From Bacteroidota bacterium (GTDB lineage: Bacteria > Chlamydiota > Chlamydiia > Chlamydiales > FEN-1388), in contig JABDGV010000001.1 in the NCBI GenBank assembly GCA_013285825.1, positions 293,242 through 357,241 of the forward strand: a stretch of DNA of 64,000 bases, given 5' to 3'. The notes beneath the pieces are model-generated. The model was given only the letters and a program-made list of their open reading frames with translations. It made no database searches and had not been told where the DNA came from. Below are positions 56,846-64,000 of the stretch, in pieces. Both the position numbers and the translations under genes were made by a program. Position 1 is the first letter of the stretch. The number at the start of each line of letters is the position of its first letter.

Positions 56846-59233
56846 ATGAGCAGCACCCTAAAGCCCCTTGAAGAAAAAAAAGATAATCTGCCCAGAATCA
56901 CGATAGAAGAAATACAGACTGTCCCCAATCACACACCAGAATTAAAACCTCTCGATACTGGTGTCTCAAATGTCTTTGACACAAGTATTAAAAGCACTTC
57001 GCTTCAAGAGATGGGAAATAAGAAATCTATTCCCACATTGCGCCCATTTCACTCTGCATCTATTAGTCATTTTTTCAGTAAAATATTTACGCGACAAACT
57101 CAACCGCCCAAGTCCGTCAAGAAACTTGCTCCCTTAGAAGAAGAGATGAGAAGTGTTATTAAGTCACTCATACATATCTTTACTGACCTCTACCCTACTT
57201 TAGCTGATGTCATCGACTCAGGCTCAAGATTTTTGCCAAAGTCACTCCTGTTCCCAGATAATAAACTTCACAAAGCCTCGACTCCTCTTAATATACAGAA
57301 AAATAGAGGGGAAATTCCGACCCGATCAGATATCGTCGTGCGCCAATGTTTTAAGTGGCTGTATTACAAGTTAATTCAAAGCGATCACAAATTCAAAAAT
57401 GTATTTGCTGACACAGTAAAGGAAATCGCCTCACACCTTACTGTCACAGAATTAAATTCATTGAAATTCATGCTTACCTTCCACAAACACAAAGATAACA
57501 ACACTGTCTTTTCGATAAATAAAGAAGAGTCGAAAGACCCGCTCGATCTAATAAATGACCCTGAAGGAACACTTCGATCCGAACTTAATCAACTAATAGC
57601 TGCAGAATTGAACGAGAGAGCTAAAAACCACCATTGGGTGAAAAAAATTCTTGCTAAGGGCTTAGACTTTGAAAAAGAGCTCTTTGAAAACGAACTCTTT
57701 CGAGAAAGCGTGATTCGATTTTTAAAAAGCGAGGCGCGCCAAAATGACTTAGGGGAATTTTTCTCCCTTATGCACGATTTCAAATCGCTCTTTCGCGACG
57801 ATAAAGTCCAATTAGTGGCCATAGACCTTAGCAACCTTAAACTCGAAGAAAGTAAAATCAATTTTGAGCAAATTAAGATTCACTCAGATCCAGAAATCGA
57901 ACAAAAAAAACTAGGGATTGTAACCCAAATCTATAGACTCTGCGACTCGCTCAACACAAGCCCTCAGATCATAGAATCGATCCAAGAAGTTCTCATAAAG
58001 ATCCCCGATCTTAAAGAATTAGTTGTGACAAGCGCTAAAAGCCATGGTAAGGTAAGCGCTAAAATCAAAGAATTGCTCAACCAAGCTTCTATCGAAAGCA
58101 AGGCCCACGATATATGCATAGGATTAATCATAAAATTCTCAACTGAAGGCGAAGTAGGCGATAAAATCAATAAGTTGCTTAAGCAGACATCTTGTCTAGA
58201 TGAGAACCTTACTGCTCAAATCAAAGAGTTGATCAAACAGGCACGTACCAAAGGGGAGAAACCTGCTAAAATTCAAGATATGATCAAACAAGCATTTACT
58301 AGTGAAGAGACAGCAACTAAAATTAGAGAGTTGATCAAACAAGTGTCAAAGGAACGAGATATTCTTATTGAGCTGCTTAAACAAGCATCTGCCTTAGGCG
58401 GCAACCTTCCTGCTCAAATCGAAGTGTTGCTCAAACAAGCATCCATCGATAAGGAAACTGCCGATACAATCATAGATTTGCTCAAATCTTTACCGAAAAC
58501 ACATGAACGAATCACAAAAATACTCAAACAGAAATCTATAGAGAGCAACCAAAGAACTGCAATAGAAAATTTGGTCCAAAAACTATCAACTGAAGCTTTA
58601 GTGTGCGCAAATTTCATAGATTTACTGGAACAAACGTCTATACACGTCAAAAAAACTAGTACGATCAATGATTTACTGCAAAAGTCATCAATCCTACAGA
58701 ACAAAAGCCTTGAAATCCTACTGTGGCTCCAATTAGTATCAAGTACACGAGATACAATCCAAAAATTTTTTACTGAATCATCTCTTGAAAAAGTATTAAA
58801 GACTAAAATCGATCCTCTACTCAAACAGGTATCTATAGAAGTAGAGGCACAAGCTACAGTCAAAAAATATCTTGAAAACGTACTTATTGAAGGCAAAGAA
58901 AGCGAAAATTTCATTGAGTTGCTCGAACAGATATTTATTGAGAAAGATCATCCTGATCCAGAAAATCTCTTCTTAGATCTCGAGAAAAACCAAATTGCAT
59001 TGTACTTTGATAACTTTGGCCGAAAAGGCGCTCTAGTCCCTTACTGGAAAAGCCGCTCATTTTTTTACTATTGCCTAGCAGCAACATGCCCTCTATTTGA
59101 AACAGTTCCCGATTTACCTATCAAAGAAGTTAAAATAACTCTCGATGTACCAGTAATAACGGTAGAAAAAGTCACAATCAACCCTGAAAGAGAGAAGAAA
59201 ATGGACCCTTCAGATATAATTATAGAGATATAA
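56846..59233 (+). CDS. Large repeat protein with an RGS-like segment, candidate effector (paralogue A)
   Basis: A 795-residue orphan. After a disordered N-terminus (1-95), residues about 98-316 are helical and shared with the next gene; the section NELFRESVIRFLKSEARQ and NDLGEFFSLMHDFKSL resembles the RGS core (FxxFLxSE..xENLxFW...F). From about 385 to 660 come roughly a dozen imperfect 20-25-residue helical repeats of the type IKELLKQAS, then a C-terminal block shared with paralogue B (LVPYWKSRSFFYYC). No signal peptide or membrane helix. GAGG precedes the ATG. It lies in the position occupied by species-specific genes between ptsN and clpC in Chlamydia. The host target is unknown. Confidence 0.72.
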   Translation: MSSTLKPLEEKKDNLPRITIEEIQTVPNHTPELKPLDTGVSNVFDTSIKSTSLQEMGNKKSIPTLRPFHSASISHFFSKIFTRQTQPPKSVKKLAPLEEEMRSVIKSLIHIFTDLYPTLADVIDSGSRFLPKSLLFPDNKLHKASTPLNIQKNRGEIPTRSDIVVRQCFKWLYYKLIQSDHKFKNVFADTVKEIASHLTVTELNSLKFMLTFHKHKDNNTVFSINKEESKDPLDLINDPEGTLRSELNQLIAAELNERAKNHHWVKKILAKGLDFEKELFENELFRESVIRFLKSEARQNDLGEFFSLMHDFKSLFRDDKVQLVAIDLSNLKLEESKINFEQIKIHSDPEIEQKKLGIVTQIYRLCDSLNTSPQIIESIQEVLIKIPDLKELVVTSAKSHGKVSAKIKELLNQASIESKAHDICIGLIIKFSTEGEVGDKINKLLKQTSCLDENLTAQIKELIKQARTKGEKPAKIQDMIKQAFTSEETATKIRELIKQVSKERDILIELLKQASALGGNLPAQIEVLLKQASIDKETADTIIDLLKSLPKTHERITKILKQKSIESNQRTAIENLVQKLSTEALVCANFIDLLEQTSIHVKKTSTINDLLQKSSILQNKSLEILLWLQLVSSTRDTIQKFFTESSLEKVLKTKIDPLLKQVSIEVEAQATVKKYLENVLIEGKESENFIELLEQIFIEKDHPDPENLFLDLEKNQIALYFDNFGRKGALVPYWKSRSFFYYCLAATCPLFETVPDLPIKEVKITLDVPVITVEKVTINPEREKKMDPSDIIIEI

Positions 59234-59287
59234 TGACAAAAAATAGTATTCGTATTATTCGTATATTAATGTGACCACGATAATTTA

Positions 59288-60514
59288 ATGTTTTTTAAAA
59301 AACTTTACCGAGCATTGCTTTCTGATCCAACAATACAGATTGTACCTGAAGAAAATCCTCCCTTAAATCAAGAAAAGGTCAAAAAACAGCGTCCGCTTTC
59401 AGGTCACTTTACACCCTACACAGGTAATCCCGACTATAAAAACCCACTCTTAACCTCAAGAAAATATTCAGAAACAACTGGCACTCACAATGAACAATCC
59501 CTTATAGCATTCAAAAACCTAAAGATTTCAGGCTGCTCCAAAGTCGAACAGGAGAAGAAGCCCCCACTTCCAAAAGAGTATAGTACTTTAATCCAAAGCC
59601 TAGTCTCCCTTGCCGATTTAATTAGCCAAGATACAACTCTAGATCCTCTCTTTTGCAAATCCGTAACCATCTATCTTTCAAACTCATTGCTTGTTAAGGG
59701 CATAGCCAAATCTAAAGAACCGCTCGGCAAGGTTGTTGAGAATAGCAAATCGGAAACTCCTCCATCCAAACTCATCACCCAATGCTTCAGCTGGTTTTTA
59801 CATAAGGTGAAGGATACAAACAGCACTCAAGCAATTAAGAACACAGTATCGTCACTTACCACTGATCACCTCAACTTGTTAAAGTTTCTTTTACTTTTCC
59901 ATAGCTCAGAAACCCAGGATAAAGATATCGAAACTATTCAAAAGAGATTCGTATGGGAAATTCTTATTGAACTGCAAAATCGTGCCAAACAAAATAAGTG
60001 GACTGCAGCTATTCTCCATGGTGATTTCACCTTTATTTATAATGAACCGCTATTTAGAAATGCTTTGTTTAAATTTTTAGAACGGAACCACTGCTCTGAA
60101 TATATTTCTGTTTTTAAGGCATACTATTTATATATAGACGAAACAGTAGAAACAATCGAATATAATGAAAAAACAGAAACCCTTGAATCAATACAGGTGA
60201 TCCAACCGCTCGAAGATGAAAAGATTCTAGAAAACAAAAAGAAATCGAGTGAGGACCTCAAGAAACTGATCCTAGAGGCAAATATAGGCTTCGATTTTAA
60301 AGACTCATTTACAGGAAATTCTCTACTTACTCAAACAGAGCTTGACCCGGTTATCAAGCACTTGAAAACGACAATCAAAGGAACTTTCCTTGATTACCAC
60401 AACAACAATATTTTTTGGTACAGCCCGGAGTTTTACTCTCTCTGCAAAGTAAAAAATCTCCCCATATTCGAAGTCGCCTGGGATACATGCCCAGAAAAAT
60501 ATTGCATTAAGTAG
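59288..60514 (+). CDS. Orphan protein with an RGS-like segment, candidate effector (paralogue B)
   Basis: A 408-residue paralogue of the previous gene without its repeat region. Shared blocks: [14 protein letters not shown]...[13 protein letters not shown] (about 160-205) and [20 protein letters not shown] followed by [12 protein letters not shown] (about 252-283), the latter similar to an RGS core; the C-terminus [21 protein letters not shown] aligns with paralogue A. A polar, Pro/Lys-rich N-terminus (1-95) has no signal peptide. The tail overlaps clpC convergently by 8 bp. Duplication followed by repeat expansion or loss explains the pair. Function unknown. Confidence 0.7.
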   Translation: MFFKKLYRALLSDPTIQIVPEENPPLNQEKVKKQRPLSGHFTPYTGNPDYKNPLLTSRKYSETTGTHNEQSLIAFKNLKISGCSKVEQEKKPPLPKEYSTLIQSLVSLADLISQDTTLDPLFCKSVTIYLSNSLLVKGIAKSKEPLGKVVENSKSETPPSKLITQCFSWFLHKVKDTNSTQAIKNTVSSLTTDHLNLLKFLLLFHSSETQDKDIETIQKRFVWEILIELQNRAKQNKWTAAILHGDFTFIYNEPLFRNALFKFLERNHCSEYISVFKAYYLYIDETVETIEYNEKTETLESIQVIQPLEDEKILENKKKSSEDLKKLILEANIGFDFKDSFTGNSLLTQTELDPVIKHLKTTIKGTFLDYHNNNIFWYSPEFYSLCKVKNLPIFEVAWDTCPEKYCIK

Positions 60515-63044
60515 CCACAGTTGGCGCCGGTGCCGGTGCTTTCGCATCGCTCGTATTAAACGAGAGCTTATCTCCATCAACATCAATTGCACATGACCAG
60601 CTTTGATCAGGACGTTTGAGTATGATTTCCGACAGCGGATCTTCAACTAGCTGCTCAATCGTTCGACGAAGCGGTCTTGCTCCCATTTCCGGCTGATAGC
60701 TCTTGTCTACAAGGAATGTCTTTGCTGCATCACTAATAGTGATAGAGACATCTTTCTTGTGAAGGCGCAAGGAAAGCTTCTTAATCTCAAGGTCGACAAT
60801 ATTAAAGAGAGCCTCTTTAATAAGCGGATGGAAGATAACGAAATCGGTCAGACGGTTTAAAAACTCAGGCTTGAAGTGCTTTTTCATAGCGCCTTCAATC
60901 TTCTCCCGAATCGTTACATAATCGGGTATACCCTCTTTGGCACTAAAGCCAATTTCAGTACTTTTCCTGATTAAGTCTGCACCGAGGTTCGATGTCATGA
61001 TGATGATCGTGTTGCGAAAATCAATTTTTCGGCCAAACGAATCGGTAATCTTGCCCTCTTCCAATATCTGAAGAAGCAGGTCCATCACATCAGGGTGAGC
61101 CTTTTCAATTTCATCAAAGAGCACAACCGAATAAGGCCGCTGCCGTACACGCTCTGTAAGCTGTCCGCCCTCTTCGTATCCAACATAGCCTGGAGGAGAT
61201 CCAGTAATGCGCGAAGCTGCAAACTTCTCCATGTACTCGGACATGTCTATCTGGATGAGTGCATCTTCGCCGCCGAACATGTTCACAGCTAAGAGCTTAG
61301 CTAAAAGTGTTTTTCCAACTCCTGTGGGGCCTAAAAATAAAAACGCACCGATGGGTCGATTTGGGTCTTTAATATCTGCACGGCTTCGGCGAATAGCTCG
61401 TGAAACAATGCCGACAGCATCATCTTGACCAACAATACTGGTCTTGATGTGATCTTCGAGCTTTAAAATTTTCTGCGTCTCGCCCTCAGTCAACCGGAAG
61501 ATGGGAATGCCCGTCTGCTTTGCTACGACGGAGGCAACATCTTCATCATCGACGGAGACTTCATGCTCTTCTTTATTCACTTCCCATTCGGTTCTCACCT
61601 GCTGAAGCTTCTCTCGAAGAGATTTTTCCTTATCGCGAAGCTTTGCAGCCTTCTCATACTCTTGCTTAGCAATAGACTCTTCTTTGGCAATGCGAGTCTC
61701 TTCGATCTCCTGCTCAAACTTACTGATGTCGAGCGGCTGATGCATCATGGAGATGCGCATCATGGAGCCTGCTTCATCGAGCAAATCAATAGCTTTATCA
61801 GGCAAAAAGCGGCCGTAGATATATCTATCAGCTAAAATAGCTGCAGAGTCAATAGCATCTTTAGTGTAATGGCACTTATGATGCTCTTCATACTTGCCTT
61901 TGAGCCCTTCTAAAATGGCTATGGTATCATCTACCGTGGGCGGCTGGACTAAGATTTTTTGGAACCTGCGTTCAAGCGCCGGATCCTTCTCAATATGCTT
62001 TCGGTACTCATCGCTTGTTGTAGCGCCAATGCACTGCACTTCGCCGCGTGAGAGCGCTGGCTTTAAGATGTTGGAGGCGTCGATTGCGCCTTCGGCAGCA
62101 CCAGCTCCAACAATAGTGTGAAGCTCATCGATGAAGAGGATTACGTTGCCGTTCTTACGAATCTCATCCATAGCAGCCTTGATCCGCTCTTCAAACTGTC
62201 CTCGGTACTTGGTACCGGCAATCATCAAAGCCAAATCAAGACCAATCAGCTTCTTTTTCCTCAATATATCGGGAACTTCTCCTCGGACAATCGCGTGGGC
62301 AAGACCTTCAACAATAGCCGTCTTTCCAACACCCGCTTCACCAACGAGTACAGGGTTGTTTTTGCGTCTTCGACATAAGATCAAGATTAATCGTTCAACT
62401 TCGTCTTTCCTACCAATAACGGGATCAAGCTTTCCCTCTTTGGCAAGCTCAGTTAAATCAAGGCCATACGCCTTCAGGGCAGGAAGCTTGTCGTTTCCAG
62501 CAGCATTTGCCGCTGCAAAGCCGCGATCAAGCCCTTTGCCAGCGCCCGCTCCTGCTGTTCCGCCAGGCTGTCCACTAGCTGGAGAGCTGGGAGGAAGCTG
62601 TAGGTTGAAGGATTCAAGCTCTTTTAAGACTTCCTTACGAACCTCTTTCAAATTGATGTTGAGGTTTTCAAGCACTTGGACAGCAACGCCGTCTGTTTGA
62701 CGCAGTAATCCTAAGAGAAGATGCTCGGTCCCGACGTAGTTGTGATTTAAATTGGCTGCCTCTTCATTGGCGTACTCGATGACTTTCTTTACTTTGCCTG
62801 TGAGTGCAGGATCGCCGTAGAGCTGAAGCTCGGGTCCGAAGCCAACGAGACGCTCAACTTCTTGACGCACTGTTTCATAGTCGATGGACATTCCGCGCAG
62901 GACGTTGACGGCTATTCCTTGGCCAAGCTTTAAAAGCCCTAAAAGGATGTGCTCGGTGCCTAAGTAGTTATGGTTCATTCGCTGAGCTTCTTTCTTCGCC
63001 AGCTTAATGACCTGTTTTGCGCGGTTGGTGAATTTATCAAACAT
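60507..63044 (-). CDS. clpC: ATP-dependent Clp protease ATP-binding subunit ClpC
   Basis: An 845-residue Hsp100 unfoldase that feeds ClpP. Two N-terminal Clp repeats (about 5-145), AAA-1 with Walker [10 protein letters not shown] and Walker [11 protein letters not shown], a UVR-type linker ([19 protein letters not shown]), AAA-2 with [12 protein letters not shown] and [12 protein letters not shown], and the C-terminal D2-small domain. The LGF/IGF loop for ClpP docking is near ILKR-flanked helices and was not located with certainty. The C-terminus is Ala/Pro-rich ([13 protein letters not shown]). GGAAGAG lies upstream of the ATG. Chlamydia has clpC next to lplA in the same region (CT285/CT286, from memory). 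Confidence 0.96.
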   Translation of the reverse strand: MFDKFTNRAKQVIKLAKKEAQRMNHNYLGTEHILLGLLKLGQGIAVNVLRGMSIDYETVRQEVERLVGFGPELQLYGDPALTGKVKKVIEYANEEAANLNHNYVGTEHLLLGLLRQTDGVAVQVLENLNINLKEVRKEVLKELESFNLQLPPSSPASGQPGGTAGAGAGKGLDRGFAAANAAGNDKLPALKAYGLDLTELAKEGKLDPVIGRKDEVERLILILCRRRKNNPVLVGEAGVGKTAIVEGLAHAIVRGEVPDILRKKKLIGLDLALMIAGTKYRGQFEERIKAAMDEIRKNGNVILFIDELHTIVGAGAAEGAIDASNILKPALSRGEVQCIGATTSDEYRKHIEKDPALERRFQKILVQPPTVDDTIAILEGLKGKYEEHHKCHYTKDAIDSAAILADRYIYGRFLPDKAIDLLDEAGSMMRISMMHQPLDISKFEQEIEETRIAKEESIAKQEYEKAAKLRDKEKSLREKLQQVRTEWEVNKEEHEVSVDDEDVASVVAKQTGIPIFRLTEGETQKILKLEDHIKTSIVGQDDAVGIVSRAIRRSRADIKDPNRPIGAFLFLGPTGVGKTLLAKLLAVNMFGGEDALIQIDMSEYMEKFAASRITGSPPGYVGYEEGGQLTERVRQRPYSVVLFDEIEKAHPDVMDLLLQILEEGKITDSFGRKIDFRNTIIIMTSNLGADLIRKSTEIGFSAKEGIPDYVTIREKIEGAMKKHFKPEFLNRLTDFVIFHPLIKEALFNIVDLEIKKLSLRLHKKDVSITISDAAKTFLVDKSYQPEMGARPLRRTIEQLVEDPLSEIILKRPDQSWSCAIDVDGDKLSFNTSDAKAPAPAPTVAT

Positions 63045-63129
63045 ACAAGCTCTTCCGATTCCTTGTAGTTACGATAGGCTTAAATGCTGTTTTTTTACGA
63101 GGGGGGATCTTAAAGAACCTTACAGTTGT

Positions 63130-63498
63130 TTATTTCTCTTCATCAGAGTCGATATATTCATAATGAGTTAAAACATCCACATTTCTATTGAGGGAATCTT
63201 CACTAAAACAAGTATTGAAGATTTTTGTTACATCTTCCGAAAGAATAAGGGTCTTAGAATTTCGAATTTTTACTGTGGCATCAGCAAGCTTAATAACTTC
63301 TTGTACAGTTACATTTTTAAATATCCCGACCTCAAATGGACAAACATAGACTCTCACAAAGAGTGCAAAGATATCGCTACTTTTGCATTCCCCATTGTCC
63401 ATGACTGTCGCAGCCTGCTGCAGGATAATTTCAGGGCTGGTACTGGCCATTTGTTCATAAGTGGGTTCAGTACCACAATAGATTCGAGTTAGTTTCAT
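63130..63498 (-). CDS. Small hypothetical protein between hemY and clpC
   Basis: A 122-residue protein, no signal or membrane helix, with five cysteines and an acidic C-terminus (YEYIDSDEEK). Central strands IFALFVRVYVCPFEVGIFK suggest a small alpha/beta fold. No family is recognised. It is encoded on the same strand as its neighbours, 47 bp after the haem oxidase gene. The start at 63498 (ATG) is preferred to a GTG nine bases upstream. Moderate confidence that it is a gene. Confidence 0.55.
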   Translation of the reverse strand: MKLTRIYCGTEPTYEQMASTSPEIILQQAATVMDNGECKSSDIFALFVRVYVCPFEVGIFKNVTVQEVIKLADATVKIRNSKTLILSEDVTKIFNTCFSEDSLNRNVDVLTHYEYIDSDEEK

Positions 63499-63545
63499 AA
63501 TTTTCACTTAAAATGAAAAATATTATAACAATATTAATAATATAA

Positions 63546-64000
63546 TTATATAGAAATACAATCAGCCAATGCAACGCCTGACATCCATGACCCGGAATGG
63601 GTAATCACTTGGTCCTTTTGCATCCACTCGCGAACTTGAGCAAACCCAACCGGAAAAGCGGGAATCGCCCCATCTGCCCGCCAAATATTGAACTCAGCCA
63701 CCGGCTCTTGAACATTGAAATAGCGAGCAAGAGCGCTCTCTACCTTTTGCATAATCTCTTCATCAGAATTAGCTGAAAACGATGGACAGCGTGCCCCTCC
63801 AAACATAAAAGTGCAGCGGCTGGGCATAGAAGTTGTCTGCTGAGGAAAGACGGAGGAATCAAAGACAACCCCTAAAAGTTCCTTATGCGAAACGGTTGGC
63901 ACCAGCATCCCAAACCCTTGAGGCAAAAGATTGGGTTTGTCAAAACCGCAAGAAACGATTGTTACGTTGGTATAGGGAAGAAGATCGGGTCTCGGAAGAG
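63546..64000 (-). CDS. hemY: Protoporphyrinogen oxidase, HemY type (C-terminal part, truncated by window edge)
   Basis: The reading frame is open to the end of the window and beyond, giving the last 150 residues. Recognisable C-terminal FAD/substrate-domain blocks are LPQGFGMLVPTVSHKELLG, VVFDSSVFPQQ, and WRADGAIPAFPVGFAQV, ending in the flavin-binding HSGSWMSGVALADCI. The first visible codon of a shorter frame at 63926 is a TTG and not a start. The enzyme oxidises protoporphyrinogen IX to protoporphyrin IX, the penultimate haem step, and in Chlamydia the gene is often called hemG. It is cotranscribed in the direction of clpC. Confidence 0.85.
   Translation of the reverse strand, partial: LPRPDLLPYTNVTIVSCGFDKPNLLPQGFGMLVPTVSHKELLGVVFDSSVFPQQTTSMPSRCTFMFGGARCPSFSANSDEEIMQKVESALARYFNVQEPVAEFNIWRADGAIPAFPVGFAQVREWMQKDQVITHSGSWMSGVALADCISI

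Noticed and set aside
63546..63926. A complete 126-residue gene at the right end
   Set aside because: The frame continues through the window edge with further protoporphyrinogen oxidase sequence, and its first codon at 63926 is an internal TTG; treated as a truncated gene.
1..64000. A prophage, integrated plasmid or insertion sequence
   Set aside because: No transposase, integrase or phage structural gene and no terminal-repeat pair flanking a coding unit was seen; accessory genes occur singly among conserved ones.

Overview
The window reads as chromosomal DNA of a member of the phylum Chlamydiota, most likely an environmental (amoeba- or arthropod-associated) lineage rather than Chlamydia itself. 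The chlamydial signature is gene content and order: a near-exact Slc1 type III secretion chaperone, two DUF818 (CHLPS-type) hydrolases, a plastid-type glycerol-3-phosphate acyltransferase next to RNase G, rsmA next to a SurA-like protein, a PBP5-type carboxypeptidase divergent from a small conserved acidic protein, and the chlamydial block rnc-radA-hemC-sodA-accD-dut-ptsN...clpC with gcvH and lplA nearby. The environmental signature is a eukaryotic-like F-box protein, many large orphan proteins that look like secreted effectors, a SulP transporter, a NfeD/FloA system and numerous long palindromic intergenic repeats. There is no rRNA, recognisable tRNA, phage, insertion sequence or CRISPR array.

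Layout. 1-5.9 kb: AhpD-like protein, aminotransferase with a divergent YheO/DauR-type regulator, GNAT enzyme, an orphan protein and a membrane-anchored MsrB-MsrA fusion. 5.9-10.6 kb: RNase G, plsB preceded by a structured leader, a small coiled-coil protein, and a short archaeal/eukaryotic-type prolyl-tRNA synthetase. 10.6-19.3 kb (minus strand): hemL, then a large NfeD protease, a small NfeD, FloA flotillin, a small membrane protein, two tandem DUF818 alpha/beta hydrolases and the PLP-homeostasis protein YggS, probably mostly cotranscribed. 19.3-24 kb: TamA-TamB. 24-32.8 kb: orphan proteins, two of which share a His...Asn-Cys core suggesting a permuted papain-like fold, an envelope pair (BamD-like TPR protein plus LptE-like lipoprotein), and dacF. 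32.8-36.4 kb: coiled-coil protein, rsmA, F-box protein, SurA-like protein. 36.8-42.5 kb: SNF2 helicase, an ankyrin-like giant and an Inc-like membrane protein. 42.6-48.9 kb: GcvH-like protein, CBM9-like protein, PpiD/SurA-like chaperone, SulP, LplA and a PhyH-like protein. 49-56.8 kb: rnc, radA, a HemC-HemD fusion, sodA, slc1, accD, dut, ptsN. 56.8-60.5 kb: two paralogous orphan proteins with an RGS-like segment. 60.5-64 kb: clpC, a small orphan and the 3' end of protoporphyrinogen oxidase.

Themes. Haem synthesis recurs (hemL, hemC-hemD, hemY/hemG). Envelope biogenesis is dense (TamAB, BamD/LptE-like, DacF, two SurA/PpiD-like proteins, NfeD/FloA). Lipoate/glycine-cleavage functions cluster (GcvH-like, LplA). 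The points most worth following up are the large palindromes on both sides of rnc (the downstream one appears to sequester the radA ribosome-binding site), a HemC that lacks its cofactor-binding domain but is fused to HemD, the RGS-like pair, the F-box protein, and a structured element present twice whose closing stem differs in sequence but still pairs. Function assignments come from motif reading only; no database search was run.
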